17,452 nt of DNA from an uncultured Oscillospiraceae bacterium (GCA_900754605.1 CAAEDK010000129.1:1-17452), one strand, 5' to 3'. Shown: positions 1 to 7,759, counted from the first letter of the stretch. Notes: generated by a model not told the origin, from the sequence alone. Numbers and translations are program-made.

Positions 1-297
1 ATACCTCTCGCTGCCCGGTCGTTGATGTGCAGTTCACGCCCAAAACCTGCATTTCACGAAATAGAAGCATGGTAGGACCTTGTGCTGGACGATAACCGAT
101 TCCTCCAGCCCCAGCGGAGCTTTATGGCAAATGCGGTTTTGGTTTTCCTGCTACAAGTGATCCCGTTCGCAGTCCTGGCCCTCTACCCGGACTGCGCGCA
201 GTTTTGCATTTATGGATCGTTCCCATTATGACGGGATACCCAAATCATCAGACACGCTCCATCAATCTTTTTGATATCTGCAAACTCTAAAAAACAG
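1..297. other. Non-coding or decayed stretch at the window edge
   Basis: I find no convincing gene here. All three plus-strand frames are broken by stops. The longest readable plus piece, starting near 76 and ending at a TGA about 232, has one hydrophobic stretch (124-170) but no ribosome binding site. It could be the remnant of a membrane protein gene. Nothing resembles an RNA gene or an insertion sequence end. Confidence 0.4.
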
Positions 298-326
298 ATG
301 ACGAACAACAGCCCGGATGCTATAAT
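298..326 (+). promoter_or_regulatory. Sigma-A promoter with extended -10, first membrane-protein block
   Basis: The -10 box is a perfect TATAAT (321-326) preceded by TGC, giving the extended TGnTATAAT form. Seventeen bases upstream is ATGACG (298-303), 4 of 6 matches to TTGACA. The predicted start of transcription, near 333, lies just upstream of the GGAAGGAG ribosome binding site (340-347) of the first gene, so the leader would be very short. Confidence 0.65.
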
Positions 327-355
327 CTGTCCATATACCGGAAGGAGTGCATGAG

Positions 356-730
356 ATGCATAGAGAATGGAGGCAGTTATTCCTAGTCGTGAGCTGTCTG
401 CTGATTGGATGTCTGCTGGGATATTTTGTATCGGTGACCCAAGCCAAAGAACAAGATGACTCGTCTTATCTTGCGTATTTTGAAGAACACGGCCTCCCAG
501 TCCCGGAACCAGCAGAGCCTCTGAACAATATCATCGGTGCGGGGCTGCTCCTGGCCGGTATCCCCACGGGGCTGATGCTCTATCAGTGTATCGCAGATAG
601 GTTCAGGCTCTATGCAAAACGAAGGATCCTGATTGGTATCATCACATTTCCAATCTACACTCTGTTCGGTATAATCGGGGCAGTTCCCTTTCTCTTCTAT
701 CAGACGATCCATTTGGCCCTGAGAAAGTAA
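356..730 (+). CDS. Small membrane protein of unknown function, three membrane segments
   Basis: I do not recognise the family. The protein has about 124 residues. A first hydrophobic segment lies near the N-terminus (about residues 6-27), then a short polar, acidic, proline-containing stretch of about 30 residues, then two more hydrophobic segments (about 57-76 and 90-117) separated by a basic loop. The ATG at 356 is preferred over an in-frame GTG at 347, because GGAAGGAG (340-347) is 8 bases before the ATG but overlaps the GTG. It is the first gene behind a good promoter and is followed 45 bases later by a second membrane-protein gene. The likely location is the cell membrane; the role is unknown. 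Confidence 0.65.
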   Translation: MHREWRQLFLVVSCLLIGCLLGYFVSVTQAKEQDDSSYLAYFEEHGLPVPEPAEPLNNIIGAGLLLAGIPTGLMLYQCIADRFRLYAKRRILIGIITFPIYTLFGIIGAVPFLFYQTIHLALRK

Positions 731-775
731 ACTGTTGGTCAGATTTTCCTGTCCTGTATGAACGAAAGGAGACAT

Positions 776-1327
776 ATGAAATTTTTTGGCATATACGCTT
801 GTATTGCCGCCTTGGCTGCGCTGTGGTCACATCAAACAAAGAAGGTACAGACCAAATCTCTTTATCAATTTACCTGCCGCACCGTGAAAGATATTGCATA
901 TCTTGGGATGATTGCAGCCATCGGATTTCCGCTTTTTTTACTTGCAGTTCTGCTATTTTATCCGAACATTGAATATTTGGAGCATATCTCTGTGTTTGAT
1001 CCATTCGCCCGTCTGGAAGTGATCGGCACAGGCAGCTGGCGGTATATCTTTCTTGTCTGCCTCGTGGCCGGCGTGCCTTTGATGCTGGCGCCCACAAAAG
1101 GAGTATGGGATGTTACGGTGTCGGGGGACGATATCACGATTCGGAAATGCTTCCTGTTGAAAAAGCACTGGAACTTCTCAGAACTGGAATGGGCAAAGCG
1201 GACACGGGGTGGGTTAAAGTGTTACTCCAAGGGCAGAAAGCGGATGGCCTTCTTTGTCGATGCCATGACTGACCACTTTTCCAATTTTGAAGCTCGTTTA
1301 AATAGAGAGCATATCCCGATCCGCTGA
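776..1327 (+). CDS. Membrane protein with C-terminal PH-like domain, function unknown
   Basis: The protein has 183 residues, with three hydrophobic segments (about 1-18, 40-62 and 88-106) and a soluble C-terminal part (about 108-183). The C-terminal part starts W-D-V-T-V and alternates short beta-type stretches, ending in an amphipathic segment, as in bacterial PH-like domains of small membrane proteins (DUF6560-type is my best guess, not verified). A similar block occurs inside the 696-residue protein downstream. The ATG at 776 is chosen over 758 because AAAGGAG (765-771) lies just upstream of it. The gene sits between two other membrane-protein genes with gaps of 45 and 12 bases, so cotranscription is likely. 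No enzymatic motif is visible. Confidence 0.65.
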   Translation: MKFFGIYACIAALAALWSHQTKKVQTKSLYQFTCRTVKDIAYLGMIAAIGFPLFLLAVLLFYPNIEYLEHISVFDPFARLEVIGTGSWRYIFLVCLVAGVPLMLAPTKGVWDVTVSGDDITIRKCFLLKKHWNFSELEWAKRTRGGLKCYSKGRKRMAFFVDAMTDHFSNFEARLNREHIPIR

Positions 1328-1339
1328 AGGAGAGTTCAG

Positions 1340-1708
1340 ATGATTCTTTTAGGATTCTTGTGCACAGCCGCCGCCCTGCTCCCCCTCTATCTGAAATACC
1401 GAGTGGTCTTGACTGGCGAGAAATGCAAAGGGAAGATCACAGACATCGCAGAGCAGCGCAGTGGCTACACAGTAGGCGGCTATGCTGTCAAGAAGCGTGC
1501 CTATCTGGTGAAAATCAATGGGAAGCAATACTACACCGCCCACGGCTGTCTCTTTGCACCCTTAGGACGGAAAAAGATTGGGAAAGAGATTTGGGTGTTC
1601 CGGAATAAAACCTATGGACGGGAAGTATTCCAGTGCCGGGATGTTCGCATCGAGGCGCTCTCCCTGATTCTCTTTTCAGCCGCTGTGGTTTGTTTTTGGT
1701 GTGCTTGA
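1340..1708 (+). CDS. Small DUF3592-like membrane protein
   Basis: The protein has 122 residues: an N-terminal membrane segment (about 1-18), a beta-rich basic middle part (about 24-100) and a C-terminal hydrophobic segment (about 105-122). The pattern of a membrane helix, then K-G-K-I-T-D-I, then a tyrosine-rich strand region, then G-K-E-I-W-V-F matches the small DUF3592-type domain seen in several neighbours, although the usual V-G-D is I-G-K here. A GAAGGAGA ribosome binding site precedes the ATG. It is spaced 12 bases after the previous gene and 33 before the next, so it likely belongs to the same operon. Function is unknown; the family name rests on pattern resemblance only. Confidence 0.6.
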   Translation: MILLGFLCTAAALLPLYLKYRVVLTGEKCKGKITDIAEQRSGYTVGGYAVKKRAYLVKINGKQYYTAHGCLFAPLGRKKIGKEIWVFRNKTYGREVFQCRDVRIEALSLILFSAAVVCFWCA

Positions 1709-1741
1709 GCCCGTATATGATAATTTGAAGGAGAATTGCCG

Positions 1742-3832
1742 ATGTATCAAGAAAAAGAACTCAAGCAGCTGTATGAGCGCCTGAAAGCCCAGTATCCCCA
1801 GTATGAGCCGGCATTTTCCGGGGACTGCCTGACCCTGACCCGGCTCCATAGCAAAATTGAGATCACCCGGGTGGGCGTGAAGCTGTATGTCAATGGGGAG
1901 TTGTATGACCAATTCACCAGCGAGTACGTGGACGATCCAGATGACCTCTATGAGTTGATGGAGGCCTTTCTTCTGGACCTCCAGCACGCCGGCATGAAGC
2001 AGGGAAATGAGACCTATATCGCCGCCGCAAAACAGGCCGCCCGGACAGGAAGCCGTTTTCTGATCCTGTCAGCTGTGTGTCTCACCGCTGTGATGATTGG
2101 GCTGATTGCCACCAACTCTCCCTGGCTGTTCCCCCTGCTCCTTCTGATTCCCGCTGGATCTCTTATCATTTTGAAGCAGATCCGGAAACAGGTTTTTCAG
2201 AAATCTTGGGTCTGTCCTTCCTGCGGCCAACCGCTGCCTATGGCAAAAAAAGCATTTTCCGCCGAAATGGAATATGTTCCCCAATGCCCCCACTGCGGGA
2301 AAGTCCTGGAGCGGGCGCCGGATCTGGAACCCATCCAAAGAGAATACAGCCCCGGCAGACAGCCGCTGGAACCGGCCCATGACCTGCCTGCCCCCGGGAG
2401 CAAGCGGCCCTGTATGATTGCCGGCGGTATCACCATCACCTTTGCGCTCTTCCTGCTCCCGCTGATCTTCATCCCGGACGGAAATGAGCCGCTGGATATG
2501 GCGGGCGTGTGGACCGGTGTGGGGATGCTCCTGTATCTGCTCGTTTTCAGCCTTGCGCTGCTGCTGTGCCGCCACGCCGAACCGGAGGAAACCCGGCAGC
2601 CGGTGGTGGTCGTGCGAGAGCGGATGGCGGTCACAGTCCTCGGCGTCATCGTATGGGTGCTTGGCTTCGTCCTGACCCTCATGGGGGTCATCGTGGCCGG
2701 GACGCCGCCCTTTGCGCCGGATATCACCGCCTTTGTGGCAGTTCCCGGCGTGCCGCTGTTCCTGCTGGGCGTATGGATGCTGCTGGCCGGACGCAACCGT
2801 GCACTGTTTGTGTTTCGGGATAACTCCATGTGGTACATCAGCAGCTGGGGCCGGAAACGGGAGTTTGCGCCGGGACAGGTGACCTCCGTTCGGCTGACAG
2901 CCAACCGCTCCATCCATCTGCTGAACCAGGACGGGAACAAGCTGGCCTCCATTGAGACCAATATGCGGGGCATCCCCCGGTTTGCGGAGTGGCTGGAAAG
3001 CACCGATCTTGCCATGTCCCTGACCCCCACCATGGAAAAGCAGGCCAAGCAGGAGGAACAGCAGGAGAGCGCCGTCCAATGGCGGGAGGAGTACCGCACC
3101 CACTGGCACGACCATATCAAAGGCATCCGGGTGGGGCTGTGGGTGGTCATGCTGCTGTTTGCCGCCGGTGTCATTGCCCCTATTCCGCTGTATCTTTTGG
3201 GCGTAAAGTTTACCACTGTTATGAAGATTGGCGCTCTGGCACCTATCCCCTTTGTGGTGTTCTGTCTGGTCTTTGCCCCGGTGCTGCTCTTCGGCGACCG
3301 TCCCCAGAATGCCACCCCGGAGTGGAATGCCATGCACGTGAAAGTCCCCCTAATCCCTGCCCTGCTGATTGGCCTCATTTACATCTGGCAGGTCAATCAC
3401 ATTTGGGGCGGTTTTGTCCTGCAGGAAGTCGATACGGGCTTTGGCTGGCTGGCCCGCGTCCTGGCCATGGCCGCTATTCTGACCGTGCTTCTGATCCTGC
3501 GTACTCCTAAGCGTATGCGGCTTGGGGCAGGACTTTTTATGGGGCTGGTGGGGATCACCATCGCCGCAGGCCTGCATTACTGTGCCAACACAGCTCTGAT
3601 CGGCCCGGCCCAGCACTATCCGGCCGTCATTGTGGACAGCCATGCGGACGATCCGGATGTAGATGACGATGATTACGAATTGACCATTGTGATGGACAAT
3701 GGAACCGAAACCGAGCTTGTGGTTCCGGAAAAAATCTTCGAGATGGCCATGAATGGAGAGCCGCTGGAGGTCTGCCACCGGGAGAGCCCCTTTGGCGTGA
3801 TTTTACTGGATATTCATACACCAAGTTCCTGA
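1742..3832 (+). CDS. Large polytopic membrane protein with zinc ribbon, PH-like domain and DUF3592-like tail
   Basis: The protein has about 696 residues. In order: a cytosolic N-terminal alpha/beta part (1-95) rich in acidic residues; two membrane helices (about 104-147); a zinc ribbon with Cys158-x2-Cys161 and Cys182-x2-Cys185; four hydrophobic segments (about 223-350); a PH-like beta domain (about 354-425); a charged Gln/Glu-rich linker; five more hydrophobic segments (about 455-620); and a C-terminal acidic, beta-rich tail (about 626-696) resembling a DUF3592 domain. The ATG at 1742 sits 8 bases after GAAGGAG (1727-1733) and is preferred to the TTG at 1736. It is the last gene of the first block. 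The zinc ribbon suggests a structural or partner-binding role; no catalytic motif is visible. It is not a recognised transporter. Confidence 0.7.
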   Translation: MYQEKELKQLYERLKAQYPQYEPAFSGDCLTLTRLHSKIEITRVGVKLYVNGELYDQFTSEYVDDPDDLYELMEAFLLDLQHAGMKQGNETYIAAAKQAARTGSRFLILSAVCLTAVMIGLIATNSPWLFPLLLLIPAGSLIILKQIRKQVFQKSWVCPSCGQPLPMAKKAFSAEMEYVPQCPHCGKVLERAPDLEPIQREYSPGRQPLEPAHDLPAPGSKRPCMIAGGITITFALFLLPLIFIPDGNEPLDMAGVWTGVGMLLYLLVFSLALLLCRHAEPEETRQPVVVVRERMAVTVLGVIVWVLGFVLTLMGVIVAGTPPFAPDITAFVAVPGVPLFLLGVWMLLAGRNRALFVFRDNSMWYISSWGRKREFAPGQVTSVRLTANRSIHLLNQDGNKLASIETNMRGIPRFAEWLESTDLAMSLTPTMEKQAKQEEQQESAVQWREEYRTHWHDHIKGIRVGLWVVMLLFAAGVIAPIPLYLLGVKFTTVMKIGALAPIPFVVFCLVFAPVLLFGDRPQNATPEWNAMHVKVPLIPALLIGLIYIWQVNHIWGGFVLQEVDTGFGWLARVLAMAAILTVLLILRTPKRMRLGAGLFMGLVGITIAAGLHYCANTALIGPAQHYPAVIVDSHADDPDVDDDDYELTIVMDNGTETELVVPEKIFEMAMNGEPLEVCHRESPFGVILLDIHTPSS

Positions 3833-4018
3833 CATAATCTCCAGTACATTGTACGGCCGTTCTGTTCGTTGCCCCCACACAGTTCTCTCGGTATATGAAT
3901 CCTGGCATGGAACAAAAGTTGTTCTCTAAACAAATCTGTAAAAATCTTTTCTGGGTTATAAGGCATTGAACGGTATTTTATTGTATCGAAGAATACTTGA
4001 AATGTAACCAAAAAAAGA
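3833..4018. other. AT-rich intergenic stretch before the second membrane-protein block
   Basis: No supported gene lies here. The base composition turns AT-rich after about 3900, unlike the GC-rich gene before it. There is no clear terminator directly after the stop of the preceding large gene, so read-through into the leader region cannot be excluded. Confidence 0.4.
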
Positions 4019-4047
4019 TTGCATATTTCTCGCACTTCGATTATGAT
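4019..4047 (+). promoter_or_regulatory. Candidate sigma-A promoter for leader and second block
   Basis: TATGAT (4042-4047) is 17 bases after TTGCAT (4019-4024). The -10 matches 5 of 6 consensus positions and the -35 only 3 of 6. It lies in an AT-rich stretch and is placed to transcribe the leader ORF at 4088 and the genes from 4264 on. Confidence 0.4.
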
Positions 4048-4087
4048 AAAAACACATTTTATTCCATAAGATTTCTTGGGGGTAACG

Positions 4088-4261
4088 ATGCCAAGAAGCA
4101 GACAAAAAACTCTAATATATGTCAAAAAAGCACATCAAACGCAAGTGCCGGGCAAACCCGGTTCTGCGCAGTTTTTTCGCGCCCTTCGGCAGCCTGTCTC
4201 AGTGACAGTGCGCCGCAGGGCGCTTTTCTTTACATCATATTCGTTTGATGGGGAGGAATAG
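4088..4261 (+). CDS. Short leader ORF overlapping a terminator, translationally coupled to the next gene
   Basis: This 57-codon reading frame starts at an ATG preceded by a G-rich TTGGGGG stretch (4076-4082) and ends at a TAG three bases before the ATG of the next gene. The product is basic (many Arg and Lys), with no membrane segment or known domain. The frame runs through a small hairpin (4148-4161), a T-run (4172-4177), and a complete intrinsic terminator (4179-4231). Its last codons contain the GGGGAGG ribosome binding site of the next gene. The layout recalls translated leaders that control a terminator, such as that of tet(M). The function is inferred and translation is unproven; the codon content may be incidental to the RNA structure. 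Confidence 0.4.
   Translation: MPRSRQKTLIYVKKAHQTQVPGKPGSAQFFRALRQPVSVTVRRRALFFTSYSFDGEE
4179..4231 (+). terminator. Intrinsic terminator inside the leader, possible attenuator
   Basis: The outer stem pairs 4179-4190 with 4212-4223 (GCGCCCTTCGGC against GCCGCAGGGCGC, 11 of 12 pairs). An inner stem pairs CTGTC (4194-4198) with GACAG (4204-4208). The stem is followed by TTTTCTTT (4224-4231). It lies upstream of the start at 4264 rather than after a gene. A segment at 4164-4168 (CTGCG) can pair with CGCAG at 4214-4218 in the terminator's right arm, a possible competing fold. Confidence 0.7.
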
Positions 4262-4263
4262 GG

Positions 4264-6474
4264 ATGAAATACGATTGGCAAACAGATAACCGCACCATCC
4301 AGGTGTTAATGGAGGTTTTAGCCGAAGAAGCTCAAAGGAACCCGGTATGGACTTTGCAGGGATTGTTCGCCCTCTGCCGGGAGTTTTCTTTACTGGACGA
4401 CGTGCCGGAAAATGCAGACTATTTTGATGAGGTCTACCTGACCATTGCGGAGCTGTTCTCTGAGTTCCATCGCTGCGGCCGGTTGGTGGATGTCCCTGAT
4501 GCGCTGAAAAAGGTATGTGCTTTTACCACGGATGAAGCGGCAAAGAATGAGCTTCTTTCTGCCTTGGATGCGCTCCATTCCGGAACGATTCAAGGGCGCA
4601 CCAGAAGTCTGACCGCCAAATGGGAGGCGGAAGGAATCTGGCCGGATCGGCAGCGGCACATTGAGGAATTGCACTCAGAGATTGCGGATGTCTTGCCGGT
4701 GCGGACACGGAGCGATCTCGATGAGGTAGAAGCTTCCATTGAAGGACGTCCAGCGAAAAAGAAGAAAGGGGGCAAAGTGTTGACAGCTGTGTTTCTGGTG
4801 TTCTCCCTACTGTTTGCCTGGCTTGCACTGTACCTCTTTTTACAGGGCGCAGGGGCCATTTTCCGCGCAGCCAGCCTGCGTGTTCAGGGGATCAAGACCA
4901 CCGCTGAGGTAACACAGGTTGCCGCTGTGACCCCGCCCCGCCGGACAAACAGTTCCCGGGAATCCCTGCGGTATACCTATTACGAGGTGGTCCGCTTCCA
5001 GACAGAGGATGGATTGGAGGTAGAGGGCCGTTTGCCGGAGAAAACCTCGTCGGATAAAACATATTCCGTCGGGGATGAGGTGGAAATCTACTACCACCCA
5101 GACGCTCCGGCGCAGGTCCTTGACGCCCACATCAACAGCCCGTTGGTGATGAAGATTCTGTCCGTGGTGGCTGGTCTGCTGTTTTTCATTGTATTTTCTA
5201 CCCTGAGCCGGTGGCTGTTTTCCATGATGGGCACTTCAGGCCCGGTTCTTTCTGCCGCCTCGAAGGCGATTTTACTGCTTCTGGCCGTTGGCTTGTTTGC
5301 TTATCAAAACTTCCATGAACTCTACCGCTATCTCCCTGTCACGCAAGAGGATGCGTGCACCAATCTAAACGGCGTGGTCGTCTGGGAAAAGGACGGGAAG
5401 CCCTTTACCGGGCGGATGAAGTCCCATACGGAGCGCTCGCTCTCCATCTATTCCTATCAGGATGGCCTGCTGGATGGTCTGGATGTGGTGTACTATGATG
5501 GGGCAGTCAAAGAGACCGGACACTGGAAAGAGGGAAAACAAAATGGTCTGTTTACCCTCTACACCACCGGAGGCATTCTAATCGACTATGCCAATTTTGA
5601 AAACGGTGAGAGGCATGGCTTGACCCGGCAGTATGACCCGGAGACTGGCGGCGTGACCCATGTAGGAAATTATCTGCATGGCGAGATGGACGGCCATTGG
5701 GTAGAGTACGACCCGGATACGGGGTATATCCTTACAGAGCAGACCTATGAGGATGGCGTTCTCCACGGTCCTGCCAAGCAGTATTACTCCGACGGGCAGC
5801 TCCAGATCGACATGAACTTTGTAGACGGCGTTGCCCAGGGGCCGTATCAAGCCTACTATCCCAGCGGACAGCTCCAGGTGGAGGACGAGCTGGAGAATGG
5901 CGCGTACAGCAGTCAGGTCAAGATGTATCACGAAGATGGTACGCCTATGGAGCTTTCCTTGACTCCGTCCAGCGATGGATCTGAGAATCCTGATGAAAGC
6001 GGGATCACCATTACCGAGACAGATGGGGAATTTGAAGCTGGTGTTTCAGTATCCGAGGCATTTATGGATGCCCTCACAGTATCCGAGGTATTGTGGCGGG
6101 TCCATGATGTATCTTCCTTTAATGAGCAGGCCGACAATCTGTATACTTCCATTCCAATGAGTGAATTTTTGTTGGGGTCCGATGGGGATGGGAATATCTC
6201 CTGTGAAGTGCCGCTGGCAGAGGATAAGATCCTTCGGATCGAAGTCTGCCATTCAGAGAACGGCCAGTCTCGCTATTTGGTGCAGGGGTTTGAGCAGGAG
6301 GAACCGTTCATTGTGGAACAGCAGATCCCTCAAATGCTGGAGAGCCTGATTGAATTTGACCCGAATATCGACCCCTTTGATATGCTGATCTGCATCGTCA
6401 GTGAAACCGCAGGCTCGCCGGAGGGCGATTTCAGCGCCTATGACGATAATGACTGGCATTTACTCGGACAATGA
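4264..6474 (+). CDS. Membrane protein joining a DUF3592-like domain to MORN/YwqK-type repeats
   Basis: The protein has 736 residues. Residues 1-170 are a helical, probably cytosolic part ending in a basic Lys-rich stretch. Then come a membrane helix (about 172-200), a DUF3592-like beta domain (about 205-290, with Y-S-V-G-D-E-V-E-I-Y-Y-H-P), a second helix (about 295-323) and a third (about 333-353). Residues about 373-560 hold at least six MORN-type repeats of the form x-D-G-x-x-x-G-x-x-x-x-Y-Y-x-x-G, as in the YwqK family. The rest (about 560-736) is an acidic domain I do not recognise. The start has GGGGAGG 7 bases upstream. It overlaps the next gene by 4 bp. The repeats would lie on one side of the membrane and suggest binding to a partner or a surface. 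YwqK-type proteins are sometimes listed as antitoxins, but no toxin gene is seen here. Confidence 0.7.
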   Translation: MKYDWQTDNRTIQVLMEVLAEEAQRNPVWTLQGLFALCREFSLLDDVPENADYFDEVYLTIAELFSEFHRCGRLVDVPDALKKVCAFTTDEAAKNELLSALDALHSGTIQGRTRSLTAKWEAEGIWPDRQRHIEELHSEIADVLPVRTRSDLDEVEASIEGRPAKKKKGGKVLTAVFLVFSLLFAWLALYLFLQGAGAIFRAASLRVQGIKTTAEVTQVAAVTPPRRTNSSRESLRYTYYEVVRFQTEDGLEVEGRLPEKTSSDKTYSVGDEVEIYYHPDAPAQVLDAHINSPLVMKILSVVAGLLFFIVFSTLSRWLFSMMGTSGPVLSAASKAILLLLAVGLFAYQNFHELYRYLPVTQEDACTNLNGVVVWEKDGKPFTGRMKSHTERSLSIYSYQDGLLDGLDVVYYDGAVKETGHWKEGKQNGLFTLYTTGGILIDYANFENGERHGLTRQYDPETGGVTHVGNYLHGEMDGHWVEYDPDTGYILTEQTYEDGVLHGPAKQYYSDGQLQIDMNFVDGVAQGPYQAYYPSGQLQVEDELENGAYSSQVKMYHEDGTPMELSLTPSSDGSENPDESGITITETDGEFEAGVSVSEAFMDALTVSEVLWRVHDVSSFNEQADNLYTSIPMSEFLLGSDGDGNISCEVPLAEDKILRIEVCHSENGQSRYLVQGFEQEEPFIVEQQIPQMLESLIEFDPNIDPFDMLICIVSETAGSPEGDFSAYDDNDWHLLGQ

Positions 6475-7025
6475 TGGGGAAAAAGGCGATGAATGCAGAT
6501 GGGACATTTGGAAAAAGAAGTCATAGAAATCGAGGGATCAATTTGTTTGTTTTAGTTGCATTATTACTGTTTGCCGTTTGTATATACAACATCTATCAAC
6601 ATCATAAAACTATTGAAAATTGTCATAGGGTTCAGGGGCTTTTAATTGATTTACGCTATACTCCGCCGATGAATGGCCATAGAAGCACCTTGTACCCGGT
6701 GTTCGAGTATACCGTAGACGGTGTTACATACCAGCAGGAATATCAGTATCAAGCGGTGGATGGAGCAGAATTTTCAGCGATGGCAAATGACCTCGAGCTT
6801 CCAGATGGACAGCTAAAAGAGCTGCTGAAAAAATCTTCAAAAATGCAGCCGGATTTCAAAATCGGGCAGACCTATTCCCTTCAAGTCAGCAAGAATAACC
6901 CGAAGATATTCTTGATAGAAAATCAGTGGGTGGTAATGCAGGAAGCAAAGTGGTTCATCATGGGTGGTGTACTTCTGTTTTTGAATTTTTTGTTTGACCT
7001 GATCTCCCGTTTTGCAGGGCGCTGA
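6471..7025 (+). CDS. DUF3592-like membrane protein
   Basis: The protein has 184 residues, with a basic N-terminus, a membrane helix (about 23-43), a beta-rich middle part containing Y-P-V-F-E-Y-T-V-D-G and later K-I-G-Q-T-Y-S-L-Q-V, and a C-terminal hydrophobic segment (about 154-178). This is the typical DUF3592-like plan. The first ATG overlaps the stop of the preceding gene as ATGA, which fits translational coupling. An in-frame ATG at 6489 is an alternative start, with a purine-rich AAAAAGG just upstream. Base composition is more AT-rich than in the gene before. Role unknown; likely a membrane partner of its neighbours. Confidence 0.65.
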   Translation: MMGKKAMNADGTFGKRSHRNRGINLFVLVALLLFAVCIYNIYQHHKTIENCHRVQGLLIDLRYTPPMNGHRSTLYPVFEYTVDGVTYQQEYQYQAVDGAEFSAMANDLELPDGQLKELLKKSSKMQPDFKIGQTYSLQVSKNNPKIFLIENQWVVMQEAKWFIMGGVLLFLNFLFDLISRFAGR

Positions 7026-7062
7026 AAGAAAATTTGAATGATGACAGAGGGAGAGAACGAAT

Positions 7063-7497
7063 ATGGTAGGTTATATCTGTGCTCTCATAATCAGCTTATT
7101 TGCGATTGTGGCAGGAATATTCTGTATGTTTTACCCTTTTTACCATAAAATAGTTTGCAAAATTCCGACAATAGCAACAGTAATTGATATTCAGGAAAGA
7201 TGGAGCCGTCACAGTGACGGCATAAGAGATCATCTCGTATATTATCCGGTATTTCAATACTGGGCAAATGGAGAGATGATTACCATAGAGCATAATGTCA
7301 GCCCCTCGCCATATCAAGTTGGCGATCAAGTGGAAATGCTCTATAATGCAGATAACCCGCAACAGTATTATATTCCCAACTCATCCGGTGGAAACTGGGT
7401 ATTCCTGTTTGGCGGGGTATTTTTCTTCTTAATGGGGCTTGGCTTTGCCTCGCTAATCGTAAAGGTATGGCTCCTGCCATTGATTTCAAGCGCATAA
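7063..7497 (+). CDS. DUF3592-like membrane protein
   Basis: The protein has 144 residues: an N-terminal membrane helix (about 2-26), a beta-rich part with Y-P-V-F-Q-Y-W-A-N-G-E and Y-Q-V-G-D-Q-V-E-M-L-Y, and a C-terminal glycine- and phenylalanine-rich hydrophobic segment (about 108-138). It is the clearest DUF3592-type protein of the set. GAGGGAGA lies upstream at a normal distance. It follows the previous gene by 37 bases and is the last gene of the block. The AT content is notably higher than in the trx genes that follow, in keeping with an acquired block. No function can be assigned. Confidence 0.7.
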   Translation: MVGYICALIISLFAIVAGIFCMFYPFYHKIVCKIPTIATVIDIQERWSRHSDGIRDHLVYYPVFQYWANGEMITIEHNVSPSPYQVGDQVEMLYNADNPQQYYIPNSSGGNWVFLFGGVFFFLMGLGFASLIVKVWLLPLISSA

Positions 7498-7718
7498 CAT
7501 AGTGCACATAGTCTCTTTCAAAAATAAAACCCTATCGGATATTGAAGTTCCCAAAATCATACGAACCGTTCCGCAAGGATATAACAGGCACAAGATTCTA
7601 TTTGCTGTTCGGCCTATCTATGCAAAACTCCAAGTCCAGCAAATTCTTGTTCCTGTAAGGCCTGCCGTCATTTTCTGCGGCGCTGATTTTTTGTCAATAG
7701 TCTTTTTCCTCTATAACA
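7498..7718. other. AT-rich intergenic stretch, possible gene remnant
   Basis: No intact gene is supported. A 75-codon plus-strand frame (7502-7729) has no ribosome binding site and ends in the hairpin. On the minus strand one frame reads in natural-looking pieces interrupted by three stops (about 7719 down to 7500), which may be a decayed coding remnant; I cannot name it. Confidence 0.3.
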
Positions 7719-7759
7719 AAGCCCCCTGATGTAGTCTATTTTCCTACATCAGGGGGCTT
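7719..7759. terminator. Perfect 16-bp hairpin between convergent genes
   Basis: AAGCCCCCTGATGTAG (7719-7734) and its exact reverse complement (7744-7759) flank a 9-base loop. It lies between the membrane-protein block (plus) and trxB (minus). Neither side has a clean T-run: TTTGTT follows on the minus strand and AACTCACT on the plus strand. It is probably a two-way terminator, though the perfect arms would also suit the end of a small mobile element. Confidence 0.55.

Noticed and set aside
2069..3378. Two long minus-strand frames (about 390-420 codons) opposite the 696-residue membrane protein
   Set aside because: They are shadows of a GC-rich gene: His/Gln/Gly-rich or Ser/Arg-rich composition, no ribosome binding sites, and the plus strand has a good start and clear membrane segments.
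3814..4125. A 103-codon minus-strand frame opposite the end of the large membrane-protein gene and the AT-rich gap
   Set aside because: It would start at TTG with no ribosome binding site, overlaps the 3' end of a strong gene, and has no recognisable domain.
7500..7719. A minus-strand remnant resembling a transposase fragment
   Set aside because: A few residues (N-L-L-D-L-E-F ... D-R-P-N-S-K) recall IS3-family transposases, but stops interrupt the frame and the match does not continue, so I do not call it.
7502..7729. A 75-codon plus-strand frame after the last DUF3592-like gene
   Set aside because: No ribosome binding site, no domain, and its end lies inside the hairpin at 7719-7759.
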